The notes: a model not told the origin generated them from the sequence alone. DNA of 64,000 nucleotides from a bacterium (GCA_028716385.1 JAQUPX010000003.1:248001-312000); one strand, 5' to 3'; counted from the stretch's first letter, positions 34,357 through 43,526 are shown. Numbers and translations are program-made.

Positions 34357-35136
34357 TTATTCTTCCTCTTTCATTCTTTTTCTTCTTTCTCTTACATCCG
34401 GAGGCAAGAATGCGCTTAGTTGGTCTTCTATCACAAGTGTCGGTTCCCCGGACTGTATTGCTAGAATTCCTTTTATTATCAATCTCTTCTCTAACGTTTC
34501 CTCCTGCGTTAACCCTTCCAATTTCCCCGCTATCGGAAGAAAAATTAAATTCGCAAGTATTACCCCATAAAAAGTTGATACAAACGCTACTGCTATGCTC
34601 GAGCCAATCACTGATGAATCGCTTGCAGAACGCCCTATTTGAATTAGTCCGATTAGTGTGCCAAGTATTCCAAAAGCCGGTGCAAATTTTCCCCCGGCTT
34701 TAAATATTCCGATTCCTTTGCTGTGCCTTAACTCTAAATTTTCTACTTCTGTTTCCAATAATTTTTGAGTCCTGTCAAGGGGACTTCCATCAACTACACA
34801 CCTGAGAGCAATTTTGAGAAATTTGTCTTCAACTTTTTTCAGGTCGTCTTCAAGCGCAATGAACCCGTCCCTACGAGCTTTTTTGCTCATTTCTAATAAC
34901 AGATTGATTGTTTTTATGGGCGCAATGGGCTTATGTATAAAAGCTTTAGCCGTAACTTTGAGTATTCGGATGACATCCGTGAATTGGTAATTAATAAGCA
35001 CGGCTGCAAGTGTCCCACCGCCGGTAATCATTATCGAAGGGATATCAACGAAAATTCTGGCTGAGCCATCCTGTAATATGGCAGTGAACAATAGAAAAAA
35101 TCCTATCGCTACTCCTGCAATCGTTGTTATATCCAT
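34357..35136 (-). CDS. motA: Flagellar stator protein MotA
   Basis: 259 residues. Four membrane segments: two at the N-terminus (TTIAGVAIGFFLLFTAIL, PSIMITGGGTLAAVLI) and two after about 145 (KFAPAFGILGTLIGLIQIG and SIAVAFVSTFYGVILANLIF), with the cytoplasmic loop between carrying RDGFIALEDDLKKVEDKFL. MotA and MotB form the ion-driven stator that turns FliG. No motB follows; the next gene is fliM after 16 bp. MotB must come from elsewhere in the genome. The gene is separated from flgE by a 15-bp stem-loop. Confidence 0.94.
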   Translation of the reverse strand: MDITTIAGVAIGFFLLFTAILQDGSARIFVDIPSIMITGGGTLAAVLINYQFTDVIRILKVTAKAFIHKPIAPIKTINLLLEMSKKARRDGFIALEDDLKKVEDKFLKIALRCVVDGSPLDRTQKLLETEVENLELRHSKGIGIFKAGGKFAPAFGILGTLIGLIQIGRSASDSSVIGSSIAVAFVSTFYGVILANLIFLPIAGKLEGLTQEETLEKRLIIKGILAIQSGEPTLVIEDQLSAFLPPDVRERRKRMKEEE

Positions 35137-35173
35137 ATTTTATTCTTCTTTTTCCTTTCCAAACCTTACCATA

Positions 35174-35205
35174 GGGTAGATAGGAGCACATGCTCCTATC
35201 TACCC
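35174..35205. other. Perfect 15-bp stem-loop between flgE and motA
   Basis: GGGTAGATAGGAGCA, a 2-nt centre, TGCTCCTATCTACCC. It has no T-run on either side, so it is not a simple terminator. It may set RNA stability or processing between the hook gene and the stator/switch genes. Confidence 0.7.
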
Positions 35206-35238
35206 ATTATGCTACACTCTATAATTCCCAACTAACTA

Positions 35239-37287
35239 CTATGTTCGTTTCAAGTTTACTAATTCACTTAACATTGTATCGCCCAGTGATATTGTTTTGG
35301 AATTTGCTTCAAAACCTCTCTGTGCGATTATCATTTCTATGAATTCGTTTGCCATATCTACATTGGATTGTTCCAGATACCCTGCAGATATACTTGTATC
35401 AGGCAAAGTTACTCCTGCTTTTCCAAGAACTGCTGCACCGGAGTTGACATCTTCCTGCCATAGAGAATTACCCGCTTTCTTTAATCCTGCGGGATTGGTG
35501 AAATTTGCAAGAGAGACTTCAGCCAACGTTCTCGTTATACCATTGGTAAAACTACCGATTATCTCACCATTACCGTTTACGGCTATGGTCGACAATCTTC
35601 CCATTGTATATCCATTTTGATGAGACATTATGGTCGTAGTCGGGCTTTCAAATTGAGTAATACCGTCAAGTGCGCCAACGGTTCCTGCGTTGAAATTTAT
35701 GGTTACGGGATTCGTAGCTCCATTTTCAGGGTCAAAAGAGAAAGCAGTTGCTCCCCCTGTATATCCAAAGGATGCTAAGCTACCATTGCTGTTAAAACCA
35801 ACATTCCCTGCTCCGCCACTCAATATTGTCCCGTTATCAATACTTGCAGTCCAATGCCATAAATTCGATGTGATTTCGTCTTTTTGAAATTCCACTGTTA
35901 CGGTGTGAGACCCACCGAGAGAATCATATACCGCAAAAGATGTCGTATGGGTTATGTCCGTTGCTGCTTGGGATTGAGAAAGTCCCATTGCACTGTTAAA
36001 TACCGTATTCCCTGCTTCAGTGATTGATGCCGTCAATGCATCGTCTGTCCCTTTATCCCCTTCTATTACAAGTTGCCCATTAGTGTCTATGCTTGCATTC
36101 CCGGTTGTTATTCCAAAATCTGTCTCTACCCAGCCGCATAAAGTGTTTAGCGTGGTCGCTGCAAGTACTCCATGTGTCGTATTTACCGAGCTTGCTCCAT
36201 TTGTTCCTGAGAATATCAAAGTATCACCGGCAGCTAATCCTAAATTGGTTCCTGCTAACGAATATAAGTCCTCAAGAGTATCCGTGCCGGTTGCCGTATG
36301 TAAAAAGTTGTCCGAATCCATATTTCCTGCGGCTAACGTTCCATTATAAGAAGAAAACATATTTTTCAATATGTCATCCGTAGAATCAAACGTGGCCGTT
36401 GTTGCTACTGCGGCAGTCGTCCATCTAAGCGAGGTGTCTGCACCTGCTCCTGTTCCCGGGACAACCGTTACCGTGTCTGCTGCATGTCCTGCTAGCCCTG
36501 TTACAAAGCTTTGCAATTCTGCTGCAAGCCCGGATAAACTATGAAATCTGTTGTCTGAAGCCGTCCCATCACTACTGATATCATAAGATAATGTCTTTGA
36601 CGTTCCGTTTACCGTGAATGTTACGGTATCATTTGAATCTAATGCCATCTTCGAGCCTGTGCCATTGGAAAGGCCATTAACCGCATCCGTAGATAATGCA
36701 TCTCCTAACATTATTTCAGAATTTAAAATAGTTCCTAATGGATTTTCTTCCATGTTAAGGTTGCAGGTGAATTTAGCTTCTGTTGTGGCCTTCGCCGGGT
36801 CTTTTACACCGAGAGGAAGTACTATGTTCTCTATGCTTGTCCCGGATGTTATATTCCCGTCGCTATCTGCCATTTTCCCCTGAAGTAAAAGTCCGTCCGC
36901 TGTTACCATATGACCTATGGAATCGAGACTAAATGCACCGTTCCTTGTATAATAAGTTGCTCCGGAAGTATCACGTACCGTAAAAAATCCGTTTCCCTGT
37001 ATGGCAAGGTCAGTAGATACACCAGTAGATGACAACGAGCCTTGCGTAAAGATGTTATCAATAGAAGAAACGTTGACACCTGTGCCGATTTGAGACGGGT
37101 TTATTCCTCCCATATCATCATCAGCTCTACGTGCAGAAGATATAAAACGAGATAAAGCTTCTTCAAAAGTAGTTCTTCCTGCTTTAAATCCTATCGTATT
37201 TACATTAGCAAGATTATTGCTAATCACATCAAGTTTCAGGAGATGGGCTCTAAGTCCGCTTGCTCCCGTATATAATGCTCCAATCAT
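35239..37287 (-). CDS. flgE: Flagellar hook protein FlgE
   Basis: 682 residues, on the long side for FlgE. Conserved rod/hook N-terminus (MIGALYTGASGLRAHLLKLD, VISNNLANVNTIGFKAGRT) and C-terminus (LEQSNVDMANEFIEMIIAQR, GFEANSKTISLGDTMLSELV). The middle (about 150-540) is a variable surface region rich in Thr/Ser/Gly, with a recognisable D1/D2 part near QNGYTMGRLSTIAVNGNG. A very good ribosome site AGGAGGAGG precedes the ATG. A sigma-54 promoter lies 34-49 nt upstream, so the hook gene can be raised independently of the upstream operon. Confidence 0.95.
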   Translation of the reverse strand: MIGALYTGASGLRAHLLKLDVISNNLANVNTIGFKAGRTTFEEALSRFISSARRADDDMGGINPSQIGTGVNVSSIDNIFTQGSLSSTGVSTDLAIQGNGFFTVRDTSGATYYTRNGAFSLDSIGHMVTADGLLLQGKMADSDGNITSGTSIENIVLPLGVKDPAKATTEAKFTCNLNMEENPLGTILNSEIMLGDALSTDAVNGLSNGTGSKMALDSNDTVTFTVNGTSKTLSYDISSDGTASDNRFHSLSGLAAELQSFVTGLAGHAADTVTVVPGTGAGADTSLRWTTAAVATTATFDSTDDILKNMFSSYNGTLAAGNMDSDNFLHTATGTDTLEDLYSLAGTNLGLAAGDTLIFSGTNGASSVNTTHGVLAATTLNTLCGWVETDFGITTGNASIDTNGQLVIEGDKGTDDALTASITEAGNTVFNSAMGLSQSQAATDITHTTSFAVYDSLGGSHTVTVEFQKDEITSNLWHWTASIDNGTILSGGAGNVGFNSNGSLASFGYTGGATAFSFDPENGATNPVTINFNAGTVGALDGITQFESPTTTIMSHQNGYTMGRLSTIAVNGNGEIIGSFTNGITRTLAEVSLANFTNPAGLKKAGNSLWQEDVNSGAAVLGKAGVTLPDTSISAGYLEQSNVDMANEFIEMIIAQRGFEANSKTISLGDTMLSELVNLKRT

Positions 37288-37320
37288 ATTTTTCCTCCTC
37301 CTTATGCTCCGTTTTAACAG

Positions 37321-37336
37321 AGCAAACTAAATGCCG
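37321..37336 (-). promoter_or_regulatory. Internal sigma-54 promoter of flgE
   Basis: Minus strand CGGCAT (-24), 5-nt spacer, TTGCT (-12); consensus is TGGCAC-N5-TTGCW, so GG and GC are in the right register and two less critical positions differ. Predicted start about 37310, leader 23 nt with the ribosome site in it. The -24 box overlaps one arm of an inverted repeat ATGCCGT...ACGGCAT (37331-37356), a possible operator. Confidence 0.75.
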
Positions 37337-37392
37337 TATCAGTCATTCAACGGCATAAAGAGGCTTCCTCGCCACTATAGCGAGGTCCGGCC

Positions 37393-37806
37393 TCAAGCAA
37401 TTACAACCGAATCAATGGAAGTAAAAATGCGCTGTTGAAGCTCATCTTTACTTATAACAGTAACTACTGTCTGACTTGCTTTCCCGTCAGGTAGATTTTT
37501 TAGAGCGACCAGATATGCGGTGTTGTCCATAAGAACAAGACATTCTTTTGCCCCCTTGGCGCTGGCTTTATCTATTGCAGATTGCAGCCTCGAAACATTC
37601 TCCGTGCTGGTTGGAATATTTCTGGATTGTATTCTCGTATTGGCATGGTTTGAAAGTTGAATCCCTTTCTCCTTTAATAGTTCGGCAAAACTTGTTGAAC
37701 CTGTCCCTTGTATCTGCCCTGACTTACCATCAGACGCTCCGCCCGATACGGGTGTAATTTGTCTCTTTGTGTTAACAGAATTAGTTACCGTTAATTTATC
37801 TACCAT
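37393..37806 (-). CDS. Flagellar operon protein, TIGR02530 family
   Basis: 137 residues with the TIGR02530 pattern: SFAELLKEKGIQLSNHANTR, IQSRNIPTS, RLQSAIDKASAKGAKECLVL and the end VVTVISKDELQQRIFTSIDS. The family is found only in flagellar operons between flgD and flgE; its role is not established, probably in hook assembly. It is 30 bp after flgD, and a palindrome hairpin (37367-37385) follows its stop. Confidence 0.88.
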   Translation of the reverse strand: MVDKLTVTNSVNTKRQITPVSGGASDGKSGQIQGTGSTSFAELLKEKGIQLSNHANTRIQSRNIPTSTENVSRLQSAIDKASAKGAKECLVLMDNTAYLVALKNLPDGKASQTVVTVISKDELQQRIFTSIDSVVIA

Positions 37807-37836
37807 CTCATCACCTCCTTTTACCTCTTTACACCC

Positions 37837-38496
37837 TTATTCAGATATTTCATAAATAGTGCTAAAAGAAACTTCTATGCCATTTATAAGAAGCACGGGA
37901 TTTCCATTGACAAATTTTACTCCCGTTACTTTGCCGCTGATAAATGGAGCAGCCGTTACCGAACTTCCCTCTGTATCCACAGCAGAAACTGAAAAAGTAT
38001 ATTCCCCAGCAGCTAAAGCATTGCCCGATGAATCTTTCCCATCCCACAGCATTTGATTGTCCCCGGAACCTTGCCATTTTGAATCCAATGTTCGAACTAA
38101 ATTCCCGTCAGAATCGTAAATGCTTACAGTTGCTTCAGCAGCCCCGGAAAGCGAATAATTAATAGGAACCGATGTGTTTTCGGTAAGAGAAATGGAATTG
38201 CCCGTTGCTTTAATGCTTTTCCCGATGAAATCGGTAGCGGACGAGTTATTCAAAGACGCAAGCGCAAGATAGTTAGCCTGAAGAGTGCTATTAATGTTTT
38301 GCAGCTGCTCCAAACTTGAGAACTGAGCGAGTTGAGCAAGAAATGCTTTATCGTCAAGGGGATTGGTAGGGTCTTGATATTTAAGTTGAGTTGTGAGAAG
38401 CTTTAAAAATTCATCTCTCCCTGTAGCATCAGTGGAAGCAACAGCTGTCGTCGTGCCGGCGCCTGTAGAAATAAGGCTTGATATGTCTGTCATCAT
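37837..38496 (-). CDS. flgD: Hook capping/scaffold protein FlgD
   Basis: 219 residues from the ATG at 38496, which has GGAGGTGATTAAA in front; the frame is open to a GTG at 38505, but that GTG is part of the ribosome site. N-terminal FlgD signature [20 protein letters not shown] and [19 protein letters not shown], then the immunoglobulin-like FLG domain ([40 protein letters not shown]) and a tudor-like end. FlgD caps the growing hook. The C-domain resembles the sorting domains of the secreted proteins in this window in fold only. Confidence 0.95.
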   Translation of the reverse strand: MMTDISSLISTGAGTTTAVASTDATGRDEFLKLLTTQLKYQDPTNPLDDKAFLAQLAQFSSLEQLQNINSTLQANYLALASLNNSSATDFIGKSIKATGNSISLTENTSVPINYSLSGAAEATVSIYDSDGNLVRTLDSKWQGSGDNQMLWDGKDSSGNALAAGEYTFSVSAVDTEGSSVTAAPFISGKVTGVKFVNGNPVLLINGIEVSFSTIYEISE

Positions 38497-38549
38497 TTTA
38501 ATCACCTCCTTTGTTTACCCGAAAATGTTCGGGAACCCGGAACCCGGGC

Positions 38550-40256
38550 TTAAATAAATAAATCAATTTTTCCTTGTTCATAAGCTAAGTTAATACCTGA
38601 TGGAACTATATTTCTATCAAAATCAGATTCGTCTTTAAGAGAAGATGGTGTAGATAATCTAGAATGATTATTCCCGGACAAAGGTTGATGGGTATTATTA
38701 GAAGCATCTTGATTAAGAGAAATATTAAATTCTTGAATAGTAATGCCTTCGGAAAGAAGCGCAGACTTGAGTTGCGAAATGTTCGACTCTAACAATTGTT
38801 TGGTCGTAATATTATCAACAAAAAGTTTAAGCTCTGATATAGAAGTTTTGTCTTGATTAGAATTATTGTGCGAAATTAAACTTACTTTTAATTTACCTAA
38901 ATGTTCCGGTTTGAGATTGAAAGTAGTTGTTACCAAATCCCCTGTTTTGCTTGTTGTTAAAAAGGTTTTTATATAATTTGAGATAAATGGAAAATTAGAT
39001 TGAAATGCTGCTTGAGTCGTGGGAGAACCTGTAATGAAATTTTTAGGTGTAATATCAACAGTAGATGTAGTAACTTTTGACTGAAAAATATCAGTTGGCA
39101 ATGGTTCCGAACCGTTAGAAACGGATTTCAGAGACCCCGTTTTGGCGGTGGGTTGGAATTGCTTTTCCCCTGCGCTTTGCTCCGGATTGCTAAGATTATC
39201 CGTATGTTTGTCATTTGCCCTGCGCGCATCCGAATGAGTCTCAGAATATAGTTGACCGACTGACTCTTTAATAGATATATTTTTAGATAAATTGTTGTCA
39301 GTGTTAATTTTTTTACCCGTTTCATTATCAGTTTTCTCCGTCAGGATAGGATGTCGCATATTTAGTCCCGTTTTTGCAGTGGAAGAAGATATTTTGCTGT
39401 CAGTTTGCTTAATAGACGTTTCCTCTGAACGTTGCTTAACGGAAAGTCCGTTTAAGGCGGATTCAGAGATTGTTTTATTTCCTGCCGATTGAGTTTGCTC
39501 GCTTGTCTTTTCCGATATTTTGCCCGTTAAGTCGGGACGGAACTGTGATTGAATTTTGCTTGCAGTGTTTTTTGTAGAGAATAGTAAAGGTGTTTGTTTA
39601 TTTGATTCGGAAAGATTAACAGGAGTTTCGGAGATACCGTAAGGAGAAACTGATAATTTATCAAGCTTGACCCGAGAAGAATTCCCATTAGATGACAAAT
39701 GAAATATTCCGTCTTGTCGCTGATTTGTAGCATTTAATTTGTTTGCCTTGAAGACTTTCGGGGTGGAAATGGAGGATTCAACTCCTGATGTTGCAGACCC
39801 CGCTTTTTGTTGAGTGAACTTGTGAACGAAATCCGCCCGGGGCGGAACGGTAGTCATAGAACTTGTCTCCTTGGAGAAAAGCGTAGTTGATATGCTTTTG
39901 TCAGTTTTTTGATGCCCTGTTAGAGATTCCGCAAGTAAAAGTTTTTTAGAAGCAAGTGGAGTTTTTGTTGTATTGTTTAACGAGACAGAAACAGAATGCG
40001 AATTCGTATTTAACTGAGCAGAAATATCATTATTTGCTGTAGATATTTTTATTGAAGAACCTGTAAGGGAAGGCGCACCCGGGACAGTTAAAAGCTTAAA
40101 CAATTCATCATTAAAGCTTATCTTATTGTCCTGATGTTTTTCGCTTTTTATATTATCAATAGACTTAAAGTGGATGTTTTTAAGTAAATTTGTCTTTGCC
40201 TTTCCTTTTAAAACAGGCAGACAGTTTTGAGAAATTATATTGGTATTATTATTCAT
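38550..40256 (-). CDS. fliK: Hook-length control protein FliK
   Basis: 568 residues. Most of it is a Ser/Thr/Lys-rich disordered ruler; the C-terminal globular domain (about 440-530) has VTTTFNLKPEHLGKLKVSLI and LLESNISQLKSALLSEGITI, the FliK core that signals FlhB to switch. The first 8 nt overlap the preceding motE-like gene and no ribosome site is seen, so translation is coupled. The phrase TVPPRADF in the ruler is encoded by a TCCGCCCGGGGCGGA palindrome (39832-39846). Confidence 0.85.
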   Translation of the reverse strand: MNNNTNIISQNCLPVLKGKAKTNLLKNIHFKSIDNIKSEKHQDNKISFNDELFKLLTVPGAPSLTGSSIKISTANNDISAQLNTNSHSVSVSLNNTTKTPLASKKLLLAESLTGHQKTDKSISTTLFSKETSSMTTVPPRADFVHKFTQQKAGSATSGVESSISTPKVFKANKLNATNQRQDGIFHLSSNGNSSRVKLDKLSVSPYGISETPVNLSESNKQTPLLFSTKNTASKIQSQFRPDLTGKISEKTSEQTQSAGNKTISESALNGLSVKQRSEETSIKQTDSKISSSTAKTGLNMRHPILTEKTDNETGKKINTDNNLSKNISIKESVGQLYSETHSDARRANDKHTDNLSNPEQSAGEKQFQPTAKTGSLKSVSNGSEPLPTDIFQSKVTTSTVDITPKNFITGSPTTQAAFQSNFPFISNYIKTFLTTSKTGDLVTTTFNLKPEHLGKLKVSLISHNNSNQDKTSISELKLFVDNITTKQLLESNISQLKSALLSEGITIQEFNISLNQDASNNTHQPLSGNNHSRLSTPSSLKDESDFDRNIVPSGINLAYEQGKIDLFI

Positions 40257-41067
40257 TGATTTTTTTAGAATTAAGGTTTTTTATAAGTTTAGCTGCTCTG
40301 CCCGGGTTCATAACACCTAATATCTCAGAGACCTTTTTCGGTTTCATTTTTGATAATAAATCAATAACGGTATTATCGTCTAGGCTATCCATAATTGCAC
40401 TCATTCCCTCGGGTTCCATAGCTTCCAGAGTTTTGGTAAGTTTACGTTCGGATTCTTTGACAATACTGTCATTTACGCGCTTTGTTTCTAATAATTGTTT
40501 TTCAAGCATTGCCTTGTCTTCCGCTTGTTTTATGGCGATATCAAGTTGTGATGAATTAGCATTTTGAGGTGCTTCATTTTGCGAAGCTTCCGTGTTATCG
40601 GATTGAGTAAGATTAGAATCGGCTTTTAATTGGTTGGTATCTGCTTTTGAAAGAGTAGACGTGGATGTATCCGTGAGCAAAGAATCGGTCTTGAATGTAT
40701 CAGCCAAAGCAACTTTGGAAGAGTCTACTTGTTTGGTTACGGTTTTTTTTGACATAAGTTTTGGTTTTAATATAAAAAATCCTGCCGCCGCGGCAATGAT
40801 AACTACAGCACCTATAATAATTAATAATAACATTTTTTTAGGAGGTTTTTTCCCGCTAGCATCTTTCCCATCTGTTTTCTTTTCTTTTTCTCTCTCATCT
40901 CTTTCGTCTCTGGATTTATTTTTTTTACCGCCCGGGGCTTTTTTAGGGAATTTAATGGAAAAACCACCTTTTTTAGACTTTGTTTTTTTCCCTGCCTCTT
41001 TTTTAGTGCTATCCGGGGCAGCAGATTCAGAGTTTGTTACCTCTTGCTTTTGTTCTTCGTCAGCCAT
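40249..41067 (-). CDS. MotE/YlxF-like protein with MgtE N-terminal-type domain
   Basis: 272 residues: a basic cytoplasmic N-terminus (about 1-78), one membrane segment (MLLLIIIGAVVIIAAAAGFF), a Gln/Asp/Ser-rich spacer, a coiled coil (about 165-205) and a C-terminal helical MgtE_N/FliG-like domain (LEAMEPEGMSAIMDSLDDNT, LLSKMKPKKVSEILGVMNPG). Proteins of this layout between fliJ and fliK are called MotE, FlbB or YlxF and act as periplasmic stator or assembly factors. The basic N-terminal extension is longer than usual. It overlaps fliK by 8 nt. Confidence 0.8.
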   Translation of the reverse strand: MADEEQKQEVTNSESAAPDSTKKEAGKKTKSKKGGFSIKFPKKAPGGKKNKSRDERDEREKEKKTDGKDASGKKPPKKMLLLIIIGAVVIIAAAAGFFILKPKLMSKKTVTKQVDSSKVALADTFKTDSLLTDTSTSTLSKADTNQLKADSNLTQSDNTEASQNEAPQNANSSQLDIAIKQAEDKAMLEKQLLETKRVNDSIVKESERKLTKTLEAMEPEGMSAIMDSLDDNTVIDLLSKMKPKKVSEILGVMNPGRAAKLIKNLNSKKINE

Positions 41068-41083
41068 AATTATATTCCTTAGT

Positions 41084-41097
41084 TCCGCTTTGGCGGA
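41084..41097. repeat. TCCGC-TTTG-GCGGA mini-palindrome
   Basis: TCCGCTTTGGCGGA in the 30-bp gap just downstream of the fliJ stop codon. Confidence 0.7.
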
Positions 41098-41544
41098 TTA
41101 TCTTCTTAAGTTCTGATTGTTATGAACGTATTTAGCACATTCATCTTCAATCGCTTGTTCCCACTTATTTCGCTCATAATCAAATTCTTCTATTTTTTTC
41201 TCTTTTAATTTTTCAAAAATACGCCGGGCTTTAGATGCTTCAACGAGTTCAATCCTTTTTTGTTCGCTTGAAAGTATCCTTTCCTCAATTAATTTTTCAG
41301 CATTTTTTATGTGGAAATTTAAAGCTACTATATACTTATCATATAATAACCTTGTATATACGTCCTCCTCCTGAAGTTCAGCCATCTCTTCAAGTTGGCA
41401 AAGTTTATATTTTTTCAACCGGGAAGCTTTTATTTGAGCCTCAAGGAGCAACCGCATAGCTTGTGCAAGCTCCTGTTTCTTCATCTCTTCTATATTTTTT
41501 TTATAACTCATAACTTTATCAAGTCTAAATTCAAATCTTTTCAT
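41098..41544 (-). CDS. fliJ: Flagellar export chaperone/stalk protein FliJ
   Basis: 148 residues, entirely helical coiled coil (FEFRLDKVMSYKKNIEEMKK at the start, KARRIFEKLKEKKIEEFDYE near the end), the size and composition of FliJ. FliJ is the central stalk inside the FliI ATPase ring and links it to FlhA. It follows fliI by 17 bp. Sequence conservation in the family is low, so the assignment rests mainly on position, length and the FxFRLxxVLxxK-type start. Confidence 0.85.
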   Translation of the reverse strand: MKRFEFRLDKVMSYKKNIEEMKKQELAQAMRLLLEAQIKASRLKKYKLCQLEEMAELQEEDVYTRLLYDKYIVALNFHIKNAEKLIEERILSSEQKRIELVEASKARRIFEKLKEKKIEEFDYERNKWEQAIEDECAKYVHNNQNLRR

Positions 41545-41555
41545 TATTTATCAGT

Positions 41556-41570
41556 TCCGCCTCAGGCGGA
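41556..41570. repeat. TCCGCC-TCA-GGCGGA palindrome holding the fliI stop codon
   Basis: Perfect 15-nt palindrome. On the minus strand TCC GCC TGA GGCGGA gives the last two codons of fliI (Ser, Ala) and its TGA stop. Confidence 0.85.
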
Positions 41571-42881
41571 TTTACTAAGCTCAATTAATTGTTGGACGGT
41601 TTGTTTATATTCTGTTTTTGAATCAATTTCTTGTTCTGCAAAATCATTAATTTTGTCAATCATATCTATTGCATGGTCTATTTTAGGATTGGAATGTCTG
41701 ACATAAGCCCCAATATTTATAAGGTCTTCAGTTTCTTTATGTAATGCAAGAATGTCCCTTGTTGATTTTGCCGCATTATTGTGTTCTTTGGGAACAATGT
41801 CTATCATTAGTCTTGAAATGCTGGAAAGAATGTCTATAGCCGGATAATGATTTGCATGAGCAAGTTTTCTTGAAAGAACGATATGTCCATCAAGAATTGC
41901 CCTTACGGCATCCGATATCGGCTCATCCATATCTCCCTGCTCAACAAGAACCGTGTAAAAGCCCGTAATACTGCCAGTATCAGACATCCCTGAACGTTCA
42001 AGAAGTTTTGGCAAAAGTGCAAAAACCGAAGGAGTAAAGCCTTTCGTTGTTGGAGGCTCACCAATGGATAATCCTATTTCTCTTTGTGCTATTGCTATAC
42101 GAGTTATAGAATCCAATAATAATAATACGTTATAACCCTTATCTCTGAAATATTCTGCTATCGTAGTAGCTGTAAATGCTCCTTTTAATCTTATAAGAGC
42201 CGGCTGTTCGGAAGTAGAAACAACTACTACCGATTTGCTAAGCCCTTCTTTTAAATCTTTTTCAATAAAATCCTTAACTTCCCTGCCTCTTTCTCCTGTA
42301 AGCCCAATTATGTTTATATCAGCTTTACAATACCTCGCAATCATACCCAGTAATGTGCTTTTTCCTATGCCGCTGCCGGAAAATATTCCTACCCTTTGCC
42401 CTTTTCCACATGTTAAAAAGCCATCTATTGCTTTTATCCCGGTAGGCAATACTTCTTTTACTCTTGAACGCTTTAAAGGATGCGGAGCTACATTATAAAC
42501 ACACCTGTTCTCTGAACTTAGAAGGGGACCTTTATCATCTATTGGATTGCCAAGCCCGTCTAATACTCTTCCAAGAAGGTTATTGCCAACAGGTATTTCT
42601 AATGGTTTGCCTGTTGTAATAACTTCAGTATCGGGAGAGATGCCATCCATTGAGCCAAGTGGCATAAGAAGTGTATTATCTCCCTTGAAACCAACTACTT
42701 CGGTTTTTATGCTTTCGTGAGCATTGTTATTATTTATTAGATTACAAACTTCGCCAATTGCTGCATGAAGTCCGCGTGCTTCAATTATAAGACCTGTCAC
42801 TCCGGTGACTTTACCACTATGAGATATAAAATCCGTATTTTCTATTTTCGTTAAATATTTATCCAATAAAAGTTCAGTCAT
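41562..42881 (-). CDS. fliI: Flagellar export ATPase FliI
   Basis: 439 residues, homologous to the F1-ATPase beta subunit. Walker A GIFSGSGIGKSTLLGMIARY (about 166-185), the catalytic GLTGERGREVKDFIE, Walker B VLLLLDSITRIAIAQREIGL, and the P-loop partner region VFALLPKLLERSG. It energises export by hexamer cycling with FliH and FliJ. The length is normal. The stop codon is provided by a palindromic repeat. fliH lies 69 bp upstream; the gap holds an inverted repeat CAAGCT...AGCTTG. Confidence 0.96.
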   Translation of the reverse strand: MTELLLDKYLTKIENTDFISHSGKVTGVTGLIIEARGLHAAIGEVCNLINNNNAHESIKTEVVGFKGDNTLLMPLGSMDGISPDTEVITTGKPLEIPVGNNLLGRVLDGLGNPIDDKGPLLSSENRCVYNVAPHPLKRSRVKEVLPTGIKAIDGFLTCGKGQRVGIFSGSGIGKSTLLGMIARYCKADINIIGLTGERGREVKDFIEKDLKEGLSKSVVVVSTSEQPALIRLKGAFTATTIAEYFRDKGYNVLLLLDSITRIAIAQREIGLSIGEPPTTKGFTPSVFALLPKLLERSGMSDTGSITGFYTVLVEQGDMDEPISDAVRAILDGHIVLSRKLAHANHYPAIDILSSISRLMIDIVPKEHNNAAKSTRDILALHKETEDLINIGAYVRHSNPKIDHAIDMIDKINDFAEQEIDSKTEYKQTVQQLIELSKSA

Positions 42882-42950
42882 ATATTATTACATTCCAACT
42901 CAAGCTTTCCTGTTTACCTTCAGACAGATAGCTTGAAAACAATATGCTTA

Positions 42951-43526
42951 TTATAATTCCTCTAATTTTTTGAGTTTGGATTCAATAGTTGCATCTATTT
43001 TCCCGACACTAGTTTCTATTAAACAACCTCCCCGGGATATGTTTTCGTCTGCTATTATTTGAAATTTTGAAACATAAGGAAGCGAAGCCAGCCATTCGCT
43101 CTCTTTTGATTTTATAATGTCAAAATCTACGGGATTAACTTTAATTATAACCCTCTCTTCTTCTCTTATCCGCTTTATCGCATCGCTTACAGTATCAACA
43201 ATTACTTTAGAATTTTCACTTATCTCTATCTCTATAACTTTTTTAGCTATCTCTTTTACTAATTTAAATACGGTTATTTCCGATGATTTTAAAAGCTTCT
43301 CTTTTTCCTCTAAAAAAGAATGAACTAAAAATTCTAATTTTTCTTTAGTGTTTTGTAATTCATTTTTAGCCATTGTTAACCCTTTCTCTGTGCCTTTTAT
43401 GATCCCATCTTTAAAACCTTCCTCGTAAACTTTGTTCCAAAAATCTAGATTTTTAGACGCATTTGGCCTGCTGCCATTAAAAGATATGTTTTTTAGTGGC
43501 ATATCTGTTTTTATTGTATATTCCAT
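42951..43526 (-). CDS. fliH: Flagellar export ATPase regulator FliH
   Basis: 191 residues: an N-terminal stretch, a glycine-containing coiled coil (VYEEGFKDGIIKGTEKGLTM) and the C-terminal FliH/SctL domain (LVKEIAKKVIEIEISENSKV, VIIKVNPVDFDIIKSKESEW, IADENISRGGCLIETSVGKI, DATIESKLKKLEE). It binds and restrains FliI and docks it at FliN. It lies 9 bp after fliG. Confidence 0.9.
   Translation of the reverse strand: MEYTIKTDMPLKNISFNGSRPNASKNLDFWNKVYEEGFKDGIIKGTEKGLTMAKNELQNTKEKLEFLVHSFLEEKEKLLKSSEITVFKLVKEIAKKVIEIEISENSKVIVDTVSDAIKRIREEERVIIKVNPVDFDIIKSKESEWLASLPYVSKFQIIADENISRGGCLIETSVGKIDATIESKLKKLEEL

Noticed and set aside
35174-35205. Stem-loop as intrinsic terminator of flgE
   Set aside because: No run of T follows on either strand.
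38497-38505. GTG start of flgD at 38505
   Set aside because: This GTG is part of the ribosome site GGAGGTGATT of the ATG at 38496.
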